64,000 bases of DNA from G963662265 sp963668545 (GTDB lineage: Bacteria > Spirochaetota > Spirochaetia > CADAEX01). Shown one piece after another: positions 8,609 through 17,931 of this stretch. Both the position numbers and the translations under genes were made by a program. The notes beneath the pieces are model-generated. The model ran no database searches and was not told the origin of the DNA. It saw nothing but the letters and a program-made list of their open reading frames with translations. The stretch covers positions 1,054,001 to 1,118,000 of the forward strand of contig OY764868.1 in assembly GCA_963668545.1 (NCBI GenBank). The letters are read 5' to 3'. Numbering within the stretch: the first letter of the stretch is position 1; each line of letters opens with the position of its first letter.

Positions 8609-8682
8609 GTTATGTTCCAGACTGCCCCACAAAAAGTGGACACCTTCTATAGTTAGATTATAATGATAAGGGGAGTGTCTAA

Positions 8683-8991
8683 ATGGCAAGAAAAAAGGTA
8701 CAGGCGTATACCGAAGAGTTTAGAAGAGAAGCTGTAAAACGATCAGAAAAAGAGGGGAGTTCTGCAGCAAAAGTAGCAGAAGAACTGGGGATAAGTGCCC
8801 AGCAAATTTATAACTGGAAGCGTCAATTTAACAGACTGAGTGAAAAGCAATTTAATTCTTTAAACGGTGTTGATTACTCAAAAAATGAAAGTGAAGAAGT
8901 AAGAAAACTACGAAGAGAAATTAAGCGTTTAAAGGATGAAAATGAATTCTTAAAAAAAGCTACTGCGTACTTTGCGAACGACCAGAAGTGA
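8683..8991 (+). CDS. IS3-family OrfA (copy 1)
   Basis: 102 residues. Helix-turn-helix of the transposase_8 type (RREAVKRSEKEG...VAEELGISAQQIYNWKRQF) followed by a leucine-zipper-like coiled coil (VRKLRREIKRLKDENEFLKK). A run of seven A at 8952-8958 (reading A AAA AAA) near the 3' end suits programmed -1 frameshifting to give OrfAB. The stop overlaps the orfB start (GTGA). Confidence 0.92.
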   Translation: MARKKVQAYTEEFRREAVKRSEKEGSSAAKVAEELGISAQQIYNWKRQFNRLSEKQFNSLNGVDYSKNESEEVRKLRREIKRLKDENEFLKKATAYFANDQK

Positions 8992-9854
8992 AGTACGCAA
9001 TAATTAATAAATATGAAGGTCAATTTGAGATTACTCTGATGTGCCGAGTTTTAGAAGTATCAAGATCAGGATATTACAAATGGAGAAGTAAAAAACCTGG
9101 GAAAAGACATCAATATAAAGCGAAGATCGAAGAATTGATTAAAAATACTTATGAAGATTTTAAAGCTCGATATGGTTCAAGAAGAATTGCAGAAGAATTA
9201 AATTCATTGGGTTGGAAATGTTCAATAAACTTCATAGCTAAAATCATGCAGGAGAACGATATAAAGGCCTTGAATGGAAAGGGCTTTAAATATAGCAGAA
9301 AAAGCCTGTCAATGAATAATGTATCAGATAACATTTTGTGGAGAGATTTTACAGCAACGAATCCGAATAAAAAATGGACTACAGATATTACGTATATTTG
9401 GGTAAGAAACAAATGGATGTATTTGGCTACAGTTATGGATCTTTATTCGAGAAAAATAGTTGGCTGGGCATTAGATACAAGCATGACGGAAAATCTTGTA
9501 ATTGAAGCATTATCGATAGCATTTGGAAGAAGAGAATACTCTGAAGGTCTAATACTTCATTCAGATAGAGGAGTTCAGTACCGAGCTCAGAAATATATAG
9601 ATTTTGCACAATCAAAAGGTTGTCAGCTAAGTATGAGTAGAAGAGGAAACTGCTGGGATAATGCCCCAATGGAATCATTTTTCAGCAGATTAAAAGTAGA
9701 ATTAATTTATCCAAATAACTATCAGAGTGTAGAAGAATTAAAAGCTGGTGTTTTTGAATACATCGAGATATTCTATAACAGGAAGAGAAAACATTCAGCA
9801 ATTGGTTATTTAAGCCCTGCTGAATATGAAAAGCAAACAGCAATAGCTGCATAG
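8988..9854 (+). CDS. IS3-family OrfB, DDE integrase domain (copy 1)
   Basis: 288 residues with GTG as first possible start; probably translated mainly as an OrfAB fusion. HTH_21 region followed by rve domain: WTTDITYIW (D), LHSDRGVQY (D) and the MESFFSRLKVEL segment (E). Probably catalyses copy-out/paste-in transposition. Confidence 0.92.
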   Translation: MKYAIINKYEGQFEITLMCRVLEVSRSGYYKWRSKKPGKRHQYKAKIEELIKNTYEDFKARYGSRRIAEELNSLGWKCSINFIAKIMQENDIKALNGKGFKYSRKSLSMNNVSDNILWRDFTATNPNKKWTTDITYIWVRNKWMYLATVMDLYSRKIVGWALDTSMTENLVIEALSIAFGRREYSEGLILHSDRGVQYRAQKYIDFAQSKGCQLSMSRRGNCWDNAPMESFFSRLKVELIYPNNYQSVEELKAGVFEYIEIFYNRKRKHSAIGYLSPAEYEKQTAIAA

Positions 9855-9969
9855 TTAGGTTGTCTACTTTTCATGGGGCACACCAGTTCCACCAGAGTAG
9901 GATTACATGGTTAAAAAATTGAAATATCAATGAATTCATATTAGAATATAGAAAATTTAAGAGGAAAAT

Positions 9970-10317
9970 ATGGCATTTAATGAGTTCGAATTAAGAAAAC
10001 ATCAACAAATATTAGATAAATATATTGAAAAAAAAAGGCCTCCAAAAAATATTCGTAAAGAATTAGATATTTCTTACAGAATTACTAATCAGAGTGTTGA
10101 AATATTTGAAATACGACCACAATGGGATAATCCAAATAAAACAATCAATACTCCAGTAGCTAAAACTACATATATAAAAACTCAAGATATATGGAAAATA
10201 TATTGGATGAGAGGTGATTTAAAGTGGCATGGATATAATCCAAATCCAGAAGTAGATAATTTATCTGATTTTTTAAGAATTATAAATGAAGATGAATATG
10301 GATGTTTTTGGGGATAA
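9970..10317 (+). CDS. DUF3024-like cassette protein
   Basis: 115 residues. MAFNEFELRKHQQILDKYI, IFEIRPQWD and IWKIYWMRGDLKWHGY match the pattern of DUF3024 proteins, which are typical of integron cassettes in Vibrio and relatives and have no established function. Ribosome binding site GAGG 7 bp before ATG. No attC separates it from the toxin-antitoxin pair that follows, so three genes share this cassette. Confidence 0.72.
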   Translation: MAFNEFELRKHQQILDKYIEKKRPPKNIRKELDISYRITNQSVEIFEIRPQWDNPNKTINTPVAKTTYIKTQDIWKIYWMRGDLKWHGYNPNPEVDNLSDFLRIINEDEYGCFWG

Positions 10318-10390
10318 AATTAATAAAAATAACCGTTAAAACTGTACTTTTTTTAAGAAAAAGTGATGTAAATAATCAATTATTTCAACC

Positions 10391-10420
10391 TTGACTGTAC
10401 GTTCAAAATGTGTTTATAAT
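10391..10420 (+). promoter_or_regulatory. Promoter of the second DUF6364/PIN pair
   Basis: TTGACT (10391-10396), 18-bp spacer, TATAAT (10415-10420). Nearly the same as the promoter at 413-442, including the preceding TTTCAACC and flanking TACG/CGTA half-sites. Confidence 0.7.
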
Positions 10421-10439
10421 ATACGTATAGAGGTGGAGT

Positions 10440-10694
10440 ATGTATAAAAAATTAACACTTAGATTAGAAGATAACATAATAGAGCAGGCTAAAAGATATG
10501 CTTCAGAAAACAATGAATCTCTTTCAAAATTAGTTGAAAAATACTTTAAAATGATGGTTGATAATAAAAAACCGGAAAAGAAATATGAAATTTCGCCGGA
10601 AATAAAATCTTTAACGGGTGTAATAAAATTACCTGAAAATTTTGACATAAAACAAGAATATAACGATTATAGAGATAAAAAATATGGATTATAG
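10440..10694 (+). CDS. DUF6364-like antitoxin, second copy
   Basis: 84 residues, same length and clearly homologous to 462-716, with scattered substitutions throughout. Ribbon-helix-helix start KKLTLRLEDNIIEQAKRYA. Overlaps the PIN gene by 11 bp. The pair looks like an old duplication or separate capture of related cassettes, so cross-neutralisation between pairs may be limited (inference). Confidence 0.8.
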   Translation: MYKKLTLRLEDNIIEQAKRYASENNESLSKLVEKYFKMMVDNKKPEKKYEISPEIKSLTGVIKLPENFDIKQEYNDYRDKKYGL

Positions 10695-11124
10695 AGTTTT
10701 TGTAGATTCAGACATTATAATTGATGTCCTTGCAAAAAGAGAGGAATTCTTTGAAAACTCTTCAATTATTTTAGAATTAATGAAAGACAGAATAATAAAA
10801 GGTCATACTTCTCCAGTAATAATTGCAAATATAAATTACATGTTAACAAAATATGGGAATAGAAAAATAGCAAGAGAAAGTGTCAAAAAACTATTAAAAT
10901 ATATATCAGTCCTAACAATTACAGAAGAAATAATAATTGATGCAGTTAATTGCAAAATGAAAGATTTTGAAGATGCAATTCAATTTTATACAGCACTTGA
11001 TAATAAAATAGATTTTTTAATAACAAGAAACGTTGATGATTATACCGAAAAGAAAAATATTGAAATAATGGAACCTTCCGAATTTGTAAAAATATTCAAT
11101 GAATTAAATAATAACAGAACATAA
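10684..11124 (+). CDS. PIN-domain toxin, second copy
   Basis: 146 residues, homologous to 706-1134. PIN residues in MDYRVFVDSD, KDFEDAIQF and ITRNVDDY. Its TAA stop codon forms the TAAC of attC5, so the coding region runs directly into the recombination site. Confidence 0.82.
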   Translation: MDYRVFVDSDIIIDVLAKREEFFENSSIILELMKDRIIKGHTSPVIIANINYMLTKYGNRKIARESVKKLLKYISVLTITEEIIIDAVNCKMKDFEDAIQFYTALDNKIDFLITRNVDDYTEKKNIEIMEPSEFVKIFNELNNNRT

Positions 11125-11126
11125 CA

Positions 11127-12686
11127 CATATAAGCCCCCGATAAGTCAATGACAAAATAGTATCCGGCCCCGAAAATTATCGTTTCCAGTAATGAGAAAA
11201 GAGGAGATGAGAAATATTAAGCCATCCAATTCGAAATTCAAAGAATTATACAGAAGAGGATCTGTATCAAACACATATAGAAGGTCATAATTAATATGCC
11301 TTAGAATTGATTCGGTACCTGAATGCTGCCTGATGCAAAAAGATAAGTCCGTATAAACGGCTATAGTTACTTGGGCAGGTCAGCACAGGACAGATCACTG
11401 TAATATTTCCTGCAGCTCTTTATATGTAAAAGGATCAGTGTACATGTCTAATCAAACAGACGGGATTCATGATATTCGGGTATGATGGCCATAGGCAGTC
11501 ATTGCTGCAAATAATTAAGGTCATCAACAACCTCATCACATATTGATCCAGTTATGCGACAGGCTCATGTACACTATCCCTGAAAAATCTATTAGCATCA
11601 AAAGGTTTTCGTTTGAGCATGAAATAAACTGTCCTTGCCAGTTTTTGAGCAATTAGAGAAAGAGCTTTCCCTTTACCATATCTTTTACTCAGCTGCTGCA
11701 GTAATTTTTTAGCCGGTTCATTGTTCCTCAGAAATAGAACAGCAGCCTCGCTGAAAGCCCATTTAAGATGAGCATTTCCGATTTTATTATGTCCGCCTTT
11801 TACTCTTTTTCCTGCAGATTCATGAGAGCATTTAACAAGTCTTGCATATGAGATGAAATTTCCAACCTCTGAAAACCTGTTAATATCATCTATTTCGTAG
11901 AGAATAACCAGTGATAAAATCGGTCCAATACCATGAACAGATCTTAAAAGATGGTATGACACCGGATCATGATGAACAGCATGCTTTTTTATATCAGACT
12001 CAATACCAATAAGAATTCTGTGATATGAATCCAGAAGCTCCATATCAGCCTCTATACTTTTCCTTGTATATTCATTCTCAAACCGATTCTGTATATTTTG
12101 TCTGTTAGAAGCATGCAGAATATTCTTTTCAAAACTGCTTAAATTATATTGGGTATTTGTATTTTGGATATGAGCAAGTAAAGCTGACTGATGATGAATA
12201 AAATATTGTCTTCGTCGTAGAAGATCTCTTACAGCTCTCATTTTGCGTGGATATACATATGCCATTGGGAACATCCCGCCGCGGATCATTGTTGCAATTT
12301 TAAATGAATCGATTTTATCATTTTTAGTTTTACCACCATGAATAGCTTTCATGTATAAGGCATGACCGAGTACAAAATTGATGTTGTTATCCTCTAAGCA
12401 GTCAGCGATCCAATACCAGGTAAATACACATTCTACACCAACGATAATATCATCATTGTATGGAGAGATAGCCTGCAATAAATTGTCAGGATTAGAATCC
12501 ATATTTTTATGAAAGATTTTGTTTCCGTTATTATCAATGATGCAGATATACATTTTTCTTGCATGCAAATCAATACCGGCATAAAATTGATGTTGTGAAT
12601 TATAAAATCTCATTAAGCTTCCTCCTGTATGGAATATTGTTATGTGGTAATTATACCGCACCTCGGGTAGGGGGCTTAATGAGTAT
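11127..12686 (-). mobile_element. IS110-A copy 3 inserted in attC5
   Basis: 1560 bp between TAACA (11122-11126) and CAAACAGTTGGAGC. The only copy of altered length, with a 3-bp in-frame deletion in the transposase gene. Confidence 0.92.
11552..12613 (-). CDS. IS110-A transposase, copy 3 (one residue shorter)
   Basis: 353 residues. One glutamate is missing near the C-terminus (MLKRKPFDANR instead of MLKRKEPFDANR). The change is outside the catalytic motifs and probably neutral. Confidence 0.9.
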   Translation of the reverse strand: MRFYNSQHQFYAGIDLHARKMYICIIDNNGNKIFHKNMDSNPDNLLQAISPYNDDIIVGVECVFTWYWIADCLEDNNINFVLGHALYMKAIHGGKTKNDKIDSFKIATMIRGGMFPMAYVYPRKMRAVRDLLRRRQYFIHHQSALLAHIQNTNTQYNLSSFEKNILHASNRQNIQNRFENEYTRKSIEADMELLDSYHRILIGIESDIKKHAVHHDPVSYHLLRSVHGIGPILSLVILYEIDDINRFSEVGNFISYARLVKCSHESAGKRVKGGHNKIGNAHLKWAFSEAAVLFLRNNEPAKKLLQQLSKRYGKGKALSLIAQKLARTVYFMLKRKPFDANRFFRDSVHEPVA

Positions 12687-12783
12687 CAAACAGTTGGAGC
12701 AGATTTGACTTTTGTCATGCAAATTGCTTACGCAATTTACACGCCAACCCTTCGGGACAGACAAACAGCTCAACTGGGCGTTA
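12687..12783 (+). repeat. attC5, 3' part (interrupted by IS110-A)
   Basis: AGTTGGAGC / GCTCAACT boxes, stem GTCATGCAAATTGC / GCAATTTACACG, end GGGCGTTA. Directly followed by a small hairpin, CGGCCCTTCGGGCGG, in the cassette leader. Confidence 0.85.
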
Positions 12784-12934
12784 TCCGGCCCTTCGGGCGG
12801 TAAATATAGCAAAACTGATAAAATAAACCGTAAAAATTATGAAATCCATGATCTTTGAAATAAAAAAGAATATTTAACAAGCTTCGAGATTAAGAAAATA
12901 GAGAAATATTGAAAAAAATGATAATATAAGATAT

Positions 12935-13081
12935 ATGGGAAAAAATATGATATTTAATAAATCCAATAAGTCATTATTAGAGGATTATTATAATTTTACA
13001 CCTATCAAATTATATACTTTGCATCATGATAAAAAATCAACTTTAAGAATTAATGAAAAATATTTTATAAATCAAAAATAA
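12935..13081 (+). CDS. Possible small protein, 48 residues
   Basis: ATG-initiated frame beginning MGKNMIFNKSNKSLLEDYY and ending at TAA, 38 bp before the GNAT gene. No convincing ribosome binding site, no known family and strong AT bias. It may be the remnant of a first gene in this cassette or chance. Confidence 0.25.
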   Translation: MGKNMIFNKSNKSLLEDYYNFTPIKLYTLHHDKKSTLRINEKYFINQK

Positions 13082-13206
13082 TAAATATTGAAAAGAATAA
13101 TATTTGTGGAGAAGTAAATATGGAATGTAAATTTGAAAAATTAAGTATTGAACATCAAAATGATGTAATGGAAATATTTAATTATTATATAAAAGAAACA
13201 ACAGCT

Positions 13207-14413
13207 TGAACAGTGATGGTATTCACCTGACAGTTGCATAAAAAAATAGTGACCATCAGTCACCCGAAAGATATAATGTTTTTAACCACAAAAACTAATA
13301 TCAGGAGGACACAATGGTCACAAACAAAAATGTAACACAAAAGGCAGCAAGACGAAAGATGAACATGCTGGAGCTTGCGGAAGAAATGGGAAATGTAAGT
13401 AAAGCATGTAAAATCATGGGATATTCCAGACAGCAGTTTTATGAAATCAGGCGTAATTATCAAACATACGGATCCCAAGGATTACTTGATAAATTACCTG
13501 GAGCAAAAAATCCACATCCAAACAGAGTTTCAGAAGAAGTTGAAAAAGCTATCATGGATTATTCTTTAAAGAATCCTTCACATGGATGCGTTAGAGTTTC
13601 TCAGCAGTTGAGTCTTATGAGTATACAGGTTAGCTCTGGTGGAGTAAGAGGAGTCTGGCAACGGAACAATCTTGAAACCAAGTATCAAAGACTCATGAGG
13701 TTGGAAGAATACTGTCGAGGAAAGAAAATAGAATTAACTGAAGACCAGGTTAAAATGCTCGAAAGATTTGATCCAGAGTTCAAAGAAAGGCATATAGAGA
13801 CAAGATTTACAGGAGATTTGGTATCAATAGATACGTTCCTTGTTGGAACGCTAAAGGGAGTAGGTAAAGTATATCTTCAAACTGTAATCGATTGTCATAG
13901 CAGATATTCATGGGGAAGGCTTTATACAAATAAACTTCCAGTAACAGCAGTACATGTTTTAAATAATGATGTATTACCATTTTTTGAAGAGAATAATATA
14001 AAAGTCGAGACTGTATTAACCGACAATGGACGGGAATACTGTGGTAGAAAAGATCATCATCCGTTTGAATTATTCTTACAGCTTGAAGAAATAGAGCATC
14101 GAACAACAAAAGTCAGAAGACCACAGAGTAATGGGTTTGTTGAGAGAATGCATCGGACATTACTGGATGAGCATTTCAGGATAAAGGGCCGTGAAAAGTT
14201 TTATGAAGCTTTAACAGAAATGCAGGATGATCTTGAGAAATATCTAGTTTATTACAATGAGAAAAGAGCTCATCAGGGAAGAAATATGAAGGGGAGAACA
14301 CCTAAACAGGCCTTCTTTGACGGAATTAAAAAGAGTAAAAAAAGCGGAGATGCCGCTTAATAAAAACACTATCTTTCGGGACTGAGTGTCAGGTGAATAC
14401 TGTACCAATACAA
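13207..14413 (+). mobile_element. IS481-A copy 1
   Basis: 1207 bp from TGAACAGTGATGG to CTGTACCAATACAA. Subterminal inverted repeat GTATTCACCTGACA / TGTCAGGTGAATAC. Target duplication ACAGCT (13201-13206 and 14414-14419). The left end starts with TGA. Confidence 0.9.
13314..14360 (+). CDS. IS481-family transposase (IS481-A), copy 1
   Basis: 348 residues. N-terminal helix-turn-helix (GNVSKACKIMGYSRQQFYEI), then rve DDE domain with SIDTFL (D), VLTDNGREY (D) and NGFVERMH (E), and the IS481/IS3-type C-terminus YNEKRAHQG. Strong AGGAGG ribosome binding site. Copies 2 and 3 have the same protein sequence. Confidence 0.92.
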   Translation: MVTNKNVTQKAARRKMNMLELAEEMGNVSKACKIMGYSRQQFYEIRRNYQTYGSQGLLDKLPGAKNPHPNRVSEEVEKAIMDYSLKNPSHGCVRVSQQLSLMSIQVSSGGVRGVWQRNNLETKYQRLMRLEEYCRGKKIELTEDQVKMLERFDPEFKERHIETRFTGDLVSIDTFLVGTLKGVGKVYLQTVIDCHSRYSWGRLYTNKLPVTAVHVLNNDVLPFFEENNIKVETVLTDNGREYCGRKDHHPFELFLQLEEIEHRTTKVRRPQSNGFVERMHRTLLDEHFRIKGREKFYEALTEMQDDLEKYLVYYNEKRAHQGRNMKGRTPKQAFFDGIKKSKKSGDAA

Positions 14414-14943
14414 ACAGCTGCATATAGAGAAAATACTGTTAAAAAAGATCATTTCCTAAATTTTCTTGAAGTAACTAAAAAATATCCTGGGTTTGCAATT
14501 AAAGATGATAAAAATAAAATTCTGGGATTTTGTATGCTTAAACCTCATATATCTTTATCTACTTTTTCCGAAGTTGCTGAAATTATGTATTTTATACATC
14601 ATGAATATACAGGTAAAGGAATTGGAAAACAAGCTTTAAATAAACTTGAAACTGAAGCTGAAAAAATGGGAATAAAAAAAATATTAGCAAGTATTTGTTC
14701 AGAAAATAATAATAGTATAAAATTCCATAAAAAGAATGGATTTATAGAATATGGAATATTTAAAAATATTGGAAAAAAATTTGGAAGATATTTTAGTGTT
14801 GTTTGGATGGGGAAGGAGATTCAGTAATTTAAGGATTAATAATAAAAGCTCCACCCTGAAAAACATTATGTTTATTGAAAAAATTATTTTATAAAATTAA
14901 TTAAGTCTATGGATATTATCATGGAATGATGAAACGGATAACA

Positions 14944-16506
14944 CATATAAGCCCCCGATAAGTCAATGACAAAATAGTATCCGGCCCCGAAAATTATCGT
15001 TTCCAGTAATGAGAAAAGAGGAGATGAGAAATATTAAGCCATCCAATTCGAAATTCAAAGAATTATACAGAAGAGGATCTGTATCAAACACATATAGAAG
15101 GTCATAATTAATATGCCTTAGAATTGATTCGGTACCTGAATGCTGCCTGATGCAAAAAGATAAGTCCGTATAAACGGCTATAGTTACTTGGGCAGGTCAG
15201 CACAGGACAGATCACTGTAATATTTCCTGCAGCTCTTTATATGTAAAAGGATCAGTGTACATGTCTAATCAAACAGACGGGATTCATGATATTCGGGTAT
15301 GATGGCCATAGGCAGTCATTGCTGCAAATAATTAAGGTCATCAACAACCTCATCACATATTGATCCAGTTATGCGACAGGCTCATGTACACTATCCCTGA
15401 AAAATCTATTAGCATCAAAAGGTTCTTTTCGTTTGAGCATGAAATAAACTGTCCTTGCCAGTTTTTGAGCAATTAGAGAAAGAGCTTTCCCTTTACCATA
15501 TCTTTTACTCAGCTGCTGCAGTAATTTTTTAGCCGGTTCATTGTTCCTCAGAAATAGAACAGCAGCCTCGCTGAAAGCCCATTTAAGATGAGCATTTCCG
15601 ATTTTATTATGTCCGCCTTTTACTCTTTTTCCTGCAGATTCATGAGAGCATTTAACAAGTCTTGCATATGAGATGAAATTTCCAACCTCTGAAAACCTGT
15701 TAATATCATCTATTTCGTAGAGAATAACCAGTGATAAAATCGGTCCAATACCATGAACAGATCTTAAAAGATGGTATGACACCGGATCATGATGAACAGC
15801 ATGCTTTTTTATATCAGACTCAATACCAATAAGAATTCTGTGATATGAATCCAGAAGCTCCATATCAGCCTCTATACTTTTCCTTGTATATTCATTCTCA
15901 AACCGATTCTGTATATTTTGTCTGTTAGAAGCATGCAGAATATTCTTTTCAAAACTGCTTAAATTATATTGGGTATTTGTATTTTGGATATGAGCAAGTA
16001 AAGCTGACTGATGATGAATAAAATATTGTCTTCGTCGTAGAAGATCTCTTACAGCTCTCATTTTGCGTGGATATACATATGCCATTGGGAACATCCCGCC
16101 GCGGATCATTGTTGCAATTTTAAATGAATCGATTTTATCATTTTTAGTTTTACCACCATGAATAGCTTTCATGTATAAGGCATGACCGAGTACAAAATTG
16201 ATGTTGTTATCCTCTAAGCAGTCAGCGATCCAATACCAGGTAAATACACATTCTACACCAACGATAATATCATCATTGTATGGAGAGATAGCCTGCAATA
16301 AATTGTCAGGATTAGAATCCATATTTTTATGAAAGATTTTGTTTCCGTTATTATCAATGATGCAGATATACATTTTTCTTGCATGCAAATCAATACCGGC
16401 ATAAAATTGATGTTGTGAATTATAAAATCTCATTAAGCTTCCTCCTGTATGGAATATTGTTATGTGGTAATTATACCGCACCTCGGGTAGGGGGCTTAAT
16501 GAGTAT
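14944..16506 (-). mobile_element. IS110-A copy 4 inserted in attC6
   Basis: 1563 bp between TAACA (14939-14943) and CAAAAAGTTGGAGC. The stretch 14828-14938 before it is AT-rich cassette tail with no gene. Confidence 0.92.
15369..16433 (-). CDS. IS110-A transposase, copy 4
   Basis: 354 residues, same as copy 1. Its direction opposes the cassette genes, as in all copies. Confidence 0.92.
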   Translation of the reverse strand: MRFYNSQHQFYAGIDLHARKMYICIIDNNGNKIFHKNMDSNPDNLLQAISPYNDDIIVGVECVFTWYWIADCLEDNNINFVLGHALYMKAIHGGKTKNDKIDSFKIATMIRGGMFPMAYVYPRKMRAVRDLLRRRQYFIHHQSALLAHIQNTNTQYNLSSFEKNILHASNRQNIQNRFENEYTRKSIEADMELLDSYHRILIGIESDIKKHAVHHDPVSYHLLRSVHGIGPILSLVILYEIDDINRFSEVGNFISYARLVKCSHESAGKRVKGGHNKIGNAHLKWAFSEAAVLFLRNNEPAKKLLQQLSKRYGKGKALSLIAQKLARTVYFMLKRKEPFDANRFFRDSVHEPVA

Positions 16507-16605
16507 CAAAAAGTTGGAGCAGATTTGACTTTTGTCACGGTTCTTGCTTTTGCAAGAACACGCGCCAACCCTTCGGGATCAGTCAAACAGCTCAACTTGG
16601 CGTTA
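16507..16605 (+). repeat. attC6, 3' part (interrupted by IS110-A)
   Basis: AAGTTGGAGC / GCTCAACTT boxes, stem GTTCTTGC / GCAAGAAC, end GGCGTTA. IS3 copy 2 starts 5 bp after this end. Confidence 0.87.
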
Positions 16606-16675
16606 TCTTTCAGACTGCCCCACAAAAAGTGGACACCTTCTATAGTTAGATTATAATGATAAGGGGAGTGTCTAA

Positions 16676-16984
16676 ATGGCAAGAAAAAAGGTACAGGCGT
16701 ATACCGAAGAGTTTAGAAGAGAAGCTGTAAAACGATCAGAAAAAGAGGGGAGTTCTGCAGCAAAAGTAGCAGAAGAACTGGGGATAAGTGCCCAGCAAAT
16801 TTATAACTGGAAGCGTCAATTTAACAGACTGAGTGAAAAGCAATTTAATTCTTTAAACGGTGTTGATTACTCAAAAAATGAAAGTGAAGAAGTAAGAAAA
16901 CTACGAAGAGAAATTAAGCGTTTAAAGGATGAAAATGAATTCTTAAAAAAAGCTACTGCGTACTTTGCGAACGACCAGAAGTGA
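16676..16984 (+). CDS. IS3-family OrfA (copy 2)
   Basis: 102 residues, same as copy 1, with the A7 slippage run near its 3' end. Confidence 0.92.
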   Translation: MARKKVQAYTEEFRREAVKRSEKEGSSAAKVAEELGISAQQIYNWKRQFNRLSEKQFNSLNGVDYSKNESEEVRKLRREIKRLKDENEFLKKATAYFANDQK

Positions 16985-17847
16985 AGTACGCAATAATTAA
17001 TAAATATGAAGGTCAATTTGAGATTACTCTGATGTGCCGAGTTTTAGAAGTATCAAGATCAGGATATTACAAATGGAGAAGTAAAAAACCTGGGAAAAGA
17101 CATCAATATAAAGCGAAGATCGAAGAATTGATTAAAAATACTTATGAAGATTTTAAAGCTCGATATGGTTCAAGAAGAATTGCAGAAGAATTAAATTCAT
17201 TGGGTTGGAAATGTTCAATAAACTTCATAGCTAAAATCATGCAGGAGAACGATATAAAGGCCTTGAATGGAAAGGGCTTTAAATATAGCAGAAAAAGCCT
17301 GTCAATGAATAATGTATCAGATAACATTTTGTGGAGAGATTTTACAGCAACGAATCCGAATAAAAAATGGACTACAGATATTACGTATATTTGGGTAAGA
17401 AACAAATGGATGTATTTGGCTACAGTTATGGATCTTTATTCGAGAAAAATAGTTGGCTGGGCATTAGATACAAGCATGACGGAAAATCTTGTAATTGAAG
17501 CATTATCGATAGCATTTGGAAGAAGAGAATACTCTGAAGGTCTAATACTTCATTCAGATAGAGGAGTTCAGTACCGAGCTCAGAAATATATAGATTTTGC
17601 ACAATCAAAAGGTTGTCAGCTAAGTATGAGTAGAAGAGGAAACTGCTGGGATAATGCCCCAATGGAATCATTTTTCAGCAGATTAAAAGTAGAATTAATT
17701 TATCCAAATAACTATCAGAGTGTAGAAGAATTAAAAGCTGGTGTTTTTGAATACATCGAGATATTCTATAACAGGAAGAGAAAACATTCAGCAATTGGTT
17801 ATTTAAGCCCTGCTGAATATGAAAAGCAAACAGCAATAGCTGCATAG
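16981..17847 (+). CDS. IS3-family OrfB (copy 2)
   Basis: 288 residues, same as copy 1; DDE motifs intact. Confidence 0.92.
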   Translation: MKYAIINKYEGQFEITLMCRVLEVSRSGYYKWRSKKPGKRHQYKAKIEELIKNTYEDFKARYGSRRIAEELNSLGWKCSINFIAKIMQENDIKALNGKGFKYSRKSLSMNNVSDNILWRDFTATNPNKKWTTDITYIWVRNKWMYLATVMDLYSRKIVGWALDTSMTENLVIEALSIAFGRREYSEGLILHSDRGVQYRAQKYIDFAQSKGCQLSMSRRGNCWDNAPMESFFSRLKVELIYPNNYQSVEELKAGVFEYIEIFYNRKRKHSAIGYLSPAEYEKQTAIAA

Positions 17848-17931
17848 TTAGGTTGTCTACTTTTCATGGGGCACACCACTTTATTTAAAAATATTTTACT
17901 AAAAAATAAAAATGGATAAGGATATTTAAGT

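Larger units (their letters stand above)
8618..9885 (+). mobile_element. IS3-family element copy 1
   Basis: 1268 bp with terminal inverted repeats (left CAGACTGCCCCACAAAAAGT; right end complement TGGTGTGCCCCATGAAAAGT). Flanked by 4-bp target duplications GTTC (8614-8617 and 9886-9889). The left duplication begins directly after GTTAT of the attC4 end. Contains orfA/orfB. Confidence 0.92.
13120..14827 (+). pseudogene. GNAT N-acetyltransferase split by IS481-A
   Basis: The 5' part is 13120-13206 (29 codons, starting MECKFEKLSIEHQNDVMEIF; GGAG 9 bp upstream). The 3' part is 14420-14827. The 6-bp duplication ACAGCT lies on both sides of the element, and removing the element plus one copy restores one frame of about 164 residues. 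GNAT features: acetyl-CoA loop HHEYTGKGIGKQAL, then ASICSENNNSIKFHKKNGF. PAT/phosphinothricin-like acetyltransferases have this pattern; the substrate is unknown. Presently the gene cannot make the full protein. Confidence 0.88.
16611..17878 (+). mobile_element. IS3-family element copy 2
   Basis: 1268 bp. Target duplication CTTT (16607-16610 and 17879-17882), placed directly after GTTAT of attC6. Confidence 0.92.

Noticed and set aside
8614..8617. IS3 copies as parts of one duplicated cassette rather than separate insertions
   Set aside because: Each copy has its own matching 4-bp duplication, different attC stem upstream and different genes downstream.
13260..13478. Minus-strand frames repeated in every IS481-A copy (also 13807-14109)
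   Set aside because: They are antisense to the transposase and recur only because the element does. The same holds for the antisense frames in orfB of the IS3 copies.
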